Shown: positions 32,358 through 38,350 of the stretch, one piece after another
How the letters are laid out: each line of letters begins with the position of its first letter
Numbering within the stretch: position 1 is the first letter of the stretch
Position numbers and translations under genes: made by a program
Assembly: GCA_016209605.1 (NCBI GenBank)
Contig: JACQVS010000103.1
Location: forward strand, 1-38,350
DNA length: 38,350 bases
Source: Planctomycetota bacterium
GTDB lineage: Bacteria > Planctomycetota > UBA8108 > JACQVS01
Direction of reading: 5' to 3'
The notes under the pieces: model-generated
Seen by the model: the letters and a program-made list of their open reading frames with translations, nothing else
Told to the model about the DNA's origin: nothing
Databases searched by the model: none

Positions 32358-32767
32358 CTACTGCAACGGCTTCCCGTTCGGAAAAAGTCATTCAGGTTCT
32401 GGACATCGTCAAAGGTTTGACCGTGATCGAGCTGGTCGAGCTGGTCAAGGCGTTCGAGGCCGATTTCGGCGTCAGCGCCGCGGCTCCGGCTGCGGCCATG
32501 TTCGCTGGGGCGCCTGGAGCGCCGGGTGGTGCCGCCGCCCCACCGCCGGAAGAAAAGACTTCCTTTGACGTCATCTTGAAGGGGGCCGGCGAGCAGAAGA
32601 TCCAGGTTATCAAGGAGGTGCGGGCGATCGCCAACCTCGGGCTGAAAGAGGCCAAGGACCTGGTGGACAACTGCCCGAAGCCTGTCAAGACGGGCGTCAG
32701 CAAAGAGGAAGCCGAAAAGATCAAGGAAAAGATCAAGTCGGCCGGCGGCGAGGTGGAGATCAAATAA
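32354..32767 (+). CDS. rplL: 50S ribosomal protein bL12 (L7/L12)
   Basis: bL12 forms the flexible stalk that recruits translation GTPases. The 137-residue product has the N-terminal dimer domain ([12 protein letters not shown]), an Ala/Pro/Gly hinge (about 38-66) and a complete C-terminal domain with the block [10 protein letters not shown] and the ending G-G-E-V-E-I-K. Translationally coupled to rplJ. Confidence 0.97.
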   Translation: MTTATASRSEKVIQVLDIVKGLTVIELVELVKAFEADFGVSAAAPAAAMFAGAPGAPGGAAAPPPEEKTSFDVILKGAGEQKIQVIKEVRAIANLGLKEAKDLVDNCPKPVKTGVSKEEAEKIKEKIKSAGGEVEIK

Positions 32768-33326
32768 GAGCCCGCGAGTTCAAAAAAGCCGGGGTTCAAA
32801 GGCCGTGACTCAAAAGGCCGTGACTCAAAAGGCTGGGGGCCGCCAGATCAGCTAGCCGGCCTCTTCTGGGCTCCCCGGTTTGGTCGGGATCGATATTGGA
32901 ATCCCGATTTGGAATCAGGTTTGTATGCAATTTTCTTGCCGATTTTAAAAAATCGTCAAAAAAAATCGTTTCTTTTTCTGGGTGCTTGAGTTATATATAT
33001 CGGATTACCATTTGCATCGCTCCTTGATGCGCTGGTGTTGCTATTGGCAATGGAGCTCTCTGAAGGAAGATTCGTGTAAAGGGGGACCCTGCCGAATCCG
33101 GTAATGAGGAGTTCCTGGTACGAAGAGCGTGGCTCGTATTCAGCTTCTTGGTCAGGCCTTGCACGTAATTTTTCGCGGGTGGAGGACCTGAGGCGGAGAT
33201 GCTGCCTTTATTGATGACCCGAATTCCCCACACCATCCAAAAAGTGGCAAAATACTATCACGGCTCCCTCGAAGCCTCCCATCAAGGGAAGCGGGCGGGG
33301 AGGATCATTGTTGGAGGTCGCAAAAC
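32768..33326 (+). other. Long non-coding rplL-rpoB spacer with repeats and hairpins
   Basis: No gene is visible. It starts with 15-base tandem copies (32795-32809, 32810-32824 and a partial third). Next is a 7-base-arm hairpin (tcgggat 32884-32890, atcccga 32901-32907), then an AT hairpin (cgatttt/aaaatcg at about 32939-32954). A TATATA at 32992-32997 with TTTCTT 17 bases before it is a weak candidate promoter. The spacer may regulate rpoBC separately from the ribosomal genes, as attenuators do in other bacteria. GGAGG stands 9 bases before rpoB. Confidence 0.5.
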
Positions 33327-36300
33327 ATGACGATATCGGTTCGCCGCTACGGTAAGGCGAGTGAGGCCATTCCAGTGCCCAATCTCATGCAGCTTCAAAT
33401 TGAAGCTTACAATCGGTTCCTCCAGGCCGATGTCCATTACACCGACCGGGAGAACTTCGGCTTGGAAGCCCTGCTGCGGGAGATTTTTCCCATCAAGAGC
33501 TATGACGGCAAAATCTCTCTGGAATATCTCGGCTATGAGCTGGGCCGGCCGCGTTACACCATGGATGAATGCCGCCAGCTCTGCCTGACTTACGGCATGC
33601 CCTTCAAGATCCGCGTTCTCCTGGAAAAAGGCGAGGAGCGGATCGAGGAAGAGGTTTACCTGGGCGAGGTCCCCATCATGATCGGCGGCGGCGAGTTCAT
33701 CATCAACGGCGCCGAGCGGGTCATCGTCAGCCAGCTGCACCGCTCGCCGGGAGTCGACTTTGCCGAGGAAGTCCACACCAGCGAAAAAAGGCTGCACTCC
33801 TGCCGCATCATCCCCGAGCGCGGCAGCTGGATCGAGATGAACGTCTCGAAGAAGGAGGCGCTGTCGATTCGCATTGATCAGAGCGGCAAATTCCCGGCCA
33901 CTTGCTTTCTGCGCGCCATGTCGGAGGAGCTGTCCTCCAACCGCGCCATCCTGGAGCTGTTTTACAAGATCGAGGAGGTCAAGTGCTCGGGGGTCAACTG
34001 GGTTGACAAGGTCAAGGGGAAGATCCTGGCCGAAGACCTCGTCAACGAGGCCGACTCGAGCAAGCTGCTCGAGTCCGGCGAGGTGATCACCGAGGCCTTC
34101 ACCAAAGAGCTGCTCAATGACAAGGTCAAGATCACCGTCGGCGGCAAGGACCGGATCATCCGCTACGTCGCCGAGGTCAAGGATCCCCTCATCGTCAACA
34201 CCTTGAGAGAGGACCTCTCCAAGAATCACGAGGATGCGCTGATCCGCATTTACCAGCGCCTCCGCCCCGGCAATCCCTCGCAGATCCAGAAGGCCAAGGA
34301 GCTTTTCCACGAGAAGTTCAAGAACTCCAACAAGTACCGCCTTGGCAGGGTCGGCCGCTTCCGCATCAACCGCAAGTTCAACCAGAACATCCCCGAGACC
34401 GAGATGGTCTTGCACGTGGAAGACATCATCAACTGCATCAAGCACATCATGAGCCTGCGCCAGGGAGTTGGAGAGGTCGACGATATCGACCATCTCGGCA
34501 ACCGCCGCGTCCGCACCATTGAAGAGCTGGCGGGCGAAGAGCTGCGCAAGGGCTTCTTGAAGCTCAAGCGCACGGTGCAGGAGCGCATGAGCATCATGGA
34601 GCCGGCCGCCATCACGCCGCGGAGCGTGATCAACTCCAAGACCATCTCCAGCGCCATCGAGTTCTTCTTCGGCCGCGGCGAGCTGTCGCAGGTGGTCGAT
34701 CAGACCAATCCGCTCTCCCAGCTCACCCACGAGCGCCGCCTCAGCGCCCTGGGCCCGGGAGGCTTGAACCGCAAGCGCGCCGGCTTTGAAGTGCGCGATG
34801 TGCATATCTCCCACTACGGCCGCATTTGCCCGATCGAGACCCCTGAAGGCACCAACATCGGGCTCATTTCCTCCCTGGGCGTCTACGCCAAGATCGACCA
34901 GTACGGCTTCCTGGTGACGCCGTACCAGGTGGTCAAGAAGGGCAAGGTCACCGGCGAGGTGGTTTACCTGCGCGCCGATGAGGAGGAGAACCGCTGGATG
35001 GCTCCGGCCGACACCGAGCTCGACAAGGGAGGCAAGCTCGCCGGCGAGTACGTTCTTGCCCGGTGCAACGGCGAGTTCAAGTTCGTCAATCCCACCGAGA
35101 TCGAGTTCATGGACGTCTCCCCCAAGCAAATGGTGGGAGTGTCGGCGAGCTTGATCCCCTTTCTCGAGCATGACGATGCCAACCGCGCCTTGATGGGCTC
35201 CAACATGCAGCGCCAGGCGGTGCCGCTCCTCCGCACCGAGCCGCCCCTGGTCGGCACCGGCATGGAGGTCGAGGTGGCGCGGTACTCCGGCATGGTGGTC
35301 ACCGCCCGTGATGCGGGGACGATCACCGCGGTCGACGGCAACCAAGTGGTCATCGACGACGAGGTCTACACCCTGCGGAAGTTCCAGATGCTCAACGAGC
35401 GGACCTGCCTCAACCAGAAGCCCATCGTCAAGGTGGGGGAGAAGATCGAAAAGGGCCAGATCATTGCCGATGGAGCAGCGACGTGCATGGGCGAGCTGGC
35501 CCTCGGCCGCAATGTGCTGGTGGCTTTCTTGAGCTGGGATGGCTACAACTTCGAGGACGCCATCGTCGTCAGCGAGCGGCTGGTGAAGCAGGATGCTTAC
35601 ACCTCCATCCATCTCAACGAGTTCGAGATCGAGATCCGCGAGACCAAGCTGGGCCGCGAGGAGTTCACCCGGGAAATCCCCAACGTCTCCGAGCGCATGC
35701 TCAAGAACCTCGATGAACGCGGGGTGGTGCGGATCGGCACCCGCGTCCGGGCAGGGGACATCCTGGTCGGCAAGGTGGTGCCGAAGTCGAAGAGCGAGCT
35801 GTCGCCGGAAGAAAAGCTCCTGCACGCCATCTTCGGCCGCGCCGGCGAGGACGTGAAGAACGATTCCCTGGAAGTCCCCTCCGGCGTGGAGGGCGTGGTG
35901 ATCGGGGCCTACACCTTCTCGCGCAAGTCGTCCTCGTCGGAAGAGGACCGCAAGAAGGTGAAGGACGAGATCGCCCAGGCGGAAAAGGATTTCACCGATA
36001 AGTGCAAGCAGCAGCTCGAGCGCCTGATCGAGTCCTTGGCCAAGATCATCGGCAAGAAGCCGCTGGACGCGGACGGCAAGGCCCTGAACGCCGGCAGGCT
36101 GATCGAAAAGGAGAGCGTCTCGTCCATCAAGATGTCGTTCCGCGTCACCTCGCTCATCAAGGACCTGGCCAAGAAGAAGTCGCAGGATGTCAAGGACGCC
36201 CTGCGCATCCACTTCGCCAAGCTGGAAGCCCTGGAAGACCAGAAGCAGCGCATCATCAACCGCTTGACTCGCGGCGATGAGCTCCCTCCGGGCGTTCTCG

Positions 36301-37037
36301 AGATGGTCAAGGTCCTGGTCGCCACCAAGAGAAATCTTTCGGTGGGCGACAAGATGGCCGGGCGGCACGGCAACAAGGGCGTCATTGCCAAGATCCTGCC
36401 GGAGGAGGACATGCCTTTCCTCGAGAACGGTACCCCCGTGCAGATGATCTTGAATCCCCTGGGCGTGCCGTCGCGTATGAACCTCGGCCAGATCCTCGAG
36501 ACCCATCTCGGGTGGGCGGCGCATCACCTCGGCTACCGGGCGGTGACGCCGGTCTTCGATGGCTGCAAGGAGCACGATATCCGCGCCGCCCTGGATGAAG
36601 CCAAGCTGCCCAACGATGGCAAGACCACGCTGTATGACGGGCGCACCGGAGAGCAGTTCGAGCAGAAGGTCACCGTCGGTTACATCTACATGATGAAGCT
36701 CCATCACCTGGTGGACGACAAGATCCACGCCCGCGCCACCGGGCCGTACTCCTTGATCACCCAGCAGCCCCTCGGCGGCACGGCGCGCTTCGGAGGACAA
36801 CGTTTCGGGGAGATGGAGGTCTGGGCCCTCGAGGCTTACGGCGCCGCCAACATCCTCCAGGAGCTGCTCACCGTCAAGTCCGATGACGTCGATGGGCGGG
36901 CCAAAATCTACGAGTCGATGGTCAAGGGGACCAACACTCTCGAGCCGGGGACGCCGGTATCCTTCGACGTCCTCTGCCACGAGATCCGCGGTCTCGGCTT
37001 GAGCATCGAGCTGCAAAAGAAAAGAAACTTGACTTGA
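33327..37037 (+). CDS. rpoB: DNA-directed RNA polymerase subunit beta
   Basis: RpoB forms half of the RNA polymerase active centre. The 1236-residue protein is complete, with all major blocks: [30 protein letters not shown] and [13 protein letters not shown], ending [12 protein letters not shown]. The rifampicin region reads [20 protein letters not shown] (residues 453-472). The two residues equivalent to E. coli Phe514 and Met515 are Val, while the Asp516, His526 and Ser531 equivalents are kept. Confidence 0.98.
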   Translation: MTISVRRYGKASEAIPVPNLMQLQIEAYNRFLQADVHYTDRENFGLEALLREIFPIKSYDGKISLEYLGYELGRPRYTMDECRQLCLTYGMPFKIRVLLEKGEERIEEEVYLGEVPIMIGGGEFIINGAERVIVSQLHRSPGVDFAEEVHTSEKRLHSCRIIPERGSWIEMNVSKKEALSIRIDQSGKFPATCFLRAMSEELSSNRAILELFYKIEEVKCSGVNWVDKVKGKILAEDLVNEADSSKLLESGEVITEAFTKELLNDKVKITVGGKDRIIRYVAEVKDPLIVNTLREDLSKNHEDALIRIYQRLRPGNPSQIQKAKELFHEKFKNSNKYRLGRVGRFRINRKFNQNIPETEMVLHVEDIINCIKHIMSLRQGVGEVDDIDHLGNRRVRTIEELAGEELRKGFLKLKRTVQERMSIMEPAAITPRSVINSKTISSAIEFFFGRGELSQVVDQTNPLSQLTHERRLSALGPGGLNRKRAGFEVRDVHISHYGRICPIETPEGTNIGLISSLGVYAKIDQYGFLVTPYQVVKKGKVTGEVVYLRADEEENRWMAPADTELDKGGKLAGEYVLARCNGEFKFVNPTEIEFMDVSPKQMVGVSASLIPFLEHDDANRALMGSNMQRQAVPLLRTEPPLVGTGMEVEVARYSGMVVTARDAGTITAVDGNQVVIDDEVYTLRKFQMLNERTCLNQKPIVKVGEKIEKGQIIADGAATCMGELALGRNVLVAFLSWDGYNFEDAIVVSERLVKQDAYTSIHLNEFEIEIRETKLGREEFTREIPNVSERMLKNLDERGVVRIGTRVRAGDILVGKVVPKSKSELSPEEKLLHAIFGRAGEDVKNDSLEVPSGVEGVVIGAYTFSRKSSSSEEDRKKVKDEIAQAEKDFTDKCKQQLERLIESLAKIIGKKPLDADGKALNAGRLIEKESVSSIKMSFRVTSLIKDLAKKKSQDVKDALRIHFAKLEALEDQKQRIINRLTRGDELPPGVLEMVKVLVATKRNLSVGDKMAGRHGNKGVIAKILPEEDMPFLENGTPVQMILNPLGVPSRMNLGQILETHLGWAAHHLGYRAVTPVFDGCKEHDIRAALDEAKLPNDGKTTLYDGRTGEQFEQKVTVGYIYMMKLHHLVDDKIHARATGPYSLITQQPLGGTARFGGQRFGEMEVWALEAYGAANILQELLTVKSDDVDGRAKIYESMVKGTNTLEPGTPVSFDVLCHEIRGLGLSIELQKKRNLT

Positions 37038-37075
37038 GACCTTGAAAATAATCTAGAACCCTGCGGGAGAAATCG

Positions 37076-38350
37076 ATGGTTGAAGCGATTTACGACAAAA
37101 TCAACGATTACGGTTCGGTTCACATCCGCCTCGCCTCTCCAAACGACATCCTGTCCTGGTCCTACGGCGAAGTGAAGAAGCCGGAGACCATCAACTACCG
37201 GACTTACCGGCCGGAAAAGGACGGTTTGTTCTGCGAAAGGATTTTCGGTCCGGAGCGCGACTGGGAGTGCTTTTGCGGCAAGTACAAGGGCATCAAGCAC
37301 CGCGGCATCATTTGCGACCGCTGCGGCATCAAGATCACCCACTCTCGGGTCCGCCGCCAGCGCATGGGGCACATCAATCTGGCGGCCCCGGTGGTGCACA
37401 TCTGGTTCTTCAAGGCCATGCCCTCGCGCATGGGGAACCTTCTGGCGATGAAGACCTCCTCGCTGGAGCGGATCATCTACTACCAGGATTATGTCGTCAT
37501 CGACCCCGGGGACACGCCGCTCAAGGAAAAGCAGCTCCTCACCGAGGAGGAGTACCGGGTTTGCCGGGAGCGCTACGGCGACTCGTTCGAAGCCGACATG
37601 GGCGCCGAGGCCATCCGCTCGCTCATCAAGCGCATCGACCTCGAGAAAATGGTCGAGGAGCTGAAAGCGGAGCTGAAAGACACCCGCTCGAAGCAGAAGA
37701 CCAAGGACATCATCAAGCGTTTGAAGATCGTCAAGTCCATCCTCGACTCCGGCAACAAGCCGGAGTGGATGGTGCTCGACGTCGTCCCCGTGATCCCGCC
37801 GGACCTGCGGCCGCTGGTGCTCCTCGAGAGCGGCAATTTCGCCACCTCCGACTTGAACGACCTCTACCGGCGGCTCATCAACCGCAACAACCGCCTCAAA
37901 AAACTGCTCGACCTCAACGCCCCCGACGTCATCATCCGCAACGAGAAGCGCATGCTGCAGCATTCGGTCGATGCGCTCTTCGACAATAACCGCTGCCGCC
38001 GGCCGGTTCTGGGCTCGAACAATCGCCCCCTCAAGTCGCTCACCGACATGATCAAGGGCAAGCAGGGACGATTCCGCGAGAACCTGCTTGGCAAGCGCGT
38101 CGACTACAGCGCCCGCTCGGTGATTGCCGTCGGGCCCTGGCTCAAGCTGCACCAGTGCGGCCTGCCGAAAAAGATTGCCCTCGAGCTTTACCAGCCGTTC
38201 ATCATCCGCCGACTCAAGGAGCTTGGCCACGCCGATACCATCAAGAGCGCCAAGAAAATGCTCGAGCGCAAGGATGAGGAGGTCTGGGACATTCTGGAGG
38301 AGGTCATTCACGAGCATCCGGTGCTCCTCAACCGCGCCCCGACGCTGCAC
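37076..38350 (+). CDS. rpoC: DNA-directed RNA polymerase subunit beta' (N-terminal part, cut by window edge)
   Basis: The visible 425 residues begin [11 protein letters not shown]. They show the beta' zipper/zinc domain with C-F-C-G-K-Y (Cys65, Cys67) and C-D-R-C-G (Cys80, Cys83). Next are [17 protein letters not shown] and [15 protein letters not shown], then the switch and bridge-approach segment [20 protein letters not shown]. The local wording (L-L-E-S-G-N-F) is what I recall from Planctomycetota-like sequences. It starts 39 bases after rpoB and is certainly co-transcribed. Confidence 0.97.
   Translation, partial: MVEAIYDKINDYGSVHIRLASPNDILSWSYGEVKKPETINYRTYRPEKDGLFCERIFGPERDWECFCGKYKGIKHRGIICDRCGIKITHSRVRRQRMGHINLAAPVVHIWFFKAMPSRMGNLLAMKTSSLERIIYYQDYVVIDPGDTPLKEKQLLTEEEYRVCRERYGDSFEADMGAEAIRSLIKRIDLEKMVEELKAELKDTRSKQKTKDIIKRLKIVKSILDSGNKPEWMVLDVVPVIPPDLRPLVLLESGNFATSDLNDLYRRLINRNNRLKKLLDLNAPDVIIRNEKRMLQHSVDALFDNNRCRRPVLGSNNRPLKSLTDMIKGKQGRFRENLLGKRVDYSARSVIAVGPWLKLHQCGLPKKIALELYQPFIIRRLKELGHADTIKSAKKMLERKDEEVWDILEEVIHEHPVLLNRAPTLH

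Noticed and set aside
33282..37016. Very long minus-strand open frame opposite rpoB
   Set aside because: rpoB is unmistakable on the plus strand; the opposite reading has only composition-driven openness.
36908..38350. Minus-strand open frame opposite the rpoC start
   Set aside because: Same reason; rpoC is certain.

Overview
The window is GC-rich bacterial DNA from a Gram-negative organism. It encodes an outer-membrane porin, an outer-membrane barrel-like protein, and sugar transferases with LPS-type kinases. The RpoC N-terminus (an [15 protein letters not shown] run and nearby blocks), a three-helix SecE and the tuf-rpmG-trnW-secE order resemble Planctomycetota/PVC-like or neighbouring candidate phyla. 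That placement is an inference from remembered family patterns and was not tested by phylogeny.

Layout. (1) 1-1020: a small accessory patch with a RelE/ParE-type toxin, the start of its antitoxin, and the wreck of a tyrosine recombinase. (2) 1042-3766: an SLC13-type anion permease with two TrkA-C domains, convergent with a secreted outer-membrane barrel-like protein. (3) 3884-9090: a tightly coupled envelope-glycan operon (GT2, GT2 fused to a kinase-like domain, GT4, LPS-type kinase) joined by ATGA or longer overlaps. (4) 9145-16339: dgt, a YacL-type PIN/TRAM protein, ispD, a porin, ispF and cysS. (5) 16375-18838: a tRNA-tuf operon in the order Thr(UGU)-Tyr(GUA)-Gly(UCC)-Thr(GGU)-tuf-rpmG-Trp(CCA); the first five genes match the order upstream of E. 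coli tufB. (6) 29341-38350: secE-nusG-rplK-rplA-rplJ-rplL-rpoB-rpoC (rpoC cut by the window edge).

Between (5) and (6) sits the most interesting part: a 10.3-kb integrated element (18791-29162). It is bounded by a 45-bp direct repeat made of the 3' part of tRNA-Trp, with one mismatch. It carries integrase arm-type repeats (TTTGTCCG, phased at 11 bp) inside both ends. Its genes run almost entirely opposite to the host operon. From the attR end they are a terminase-associated protein, a small protein, terminase large subunit, an RNase H-like protein, a two-gene cargo module under a 20-bp perfect palindrome, a plus-strand lipoprotein, a coiled-coil protein, a HELRH zincin, a DUF3631 ATPase, three small proteins (one HTH/excisionase-like), a 46-aa zinc ribbon and a tyrosine integrase. 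No capsid, portal or tail gene is present, so it looks like a phage satellite or packaging island that carries TerL.

The element appears to be decaying. The integrase lacks the HxxR arginine (Cys instead), has Arg for the second His, and is frameshifted two codons after its catalytic Tyr. The DUF3631 gene has an in-frame TAG where its family usually has Trp. The insertion cuts a transcription unit that probably once ran from the tRNA promoter through secE-nusG into the rpl/rpo genes, so the downstream half must now be transcribed from new signals.
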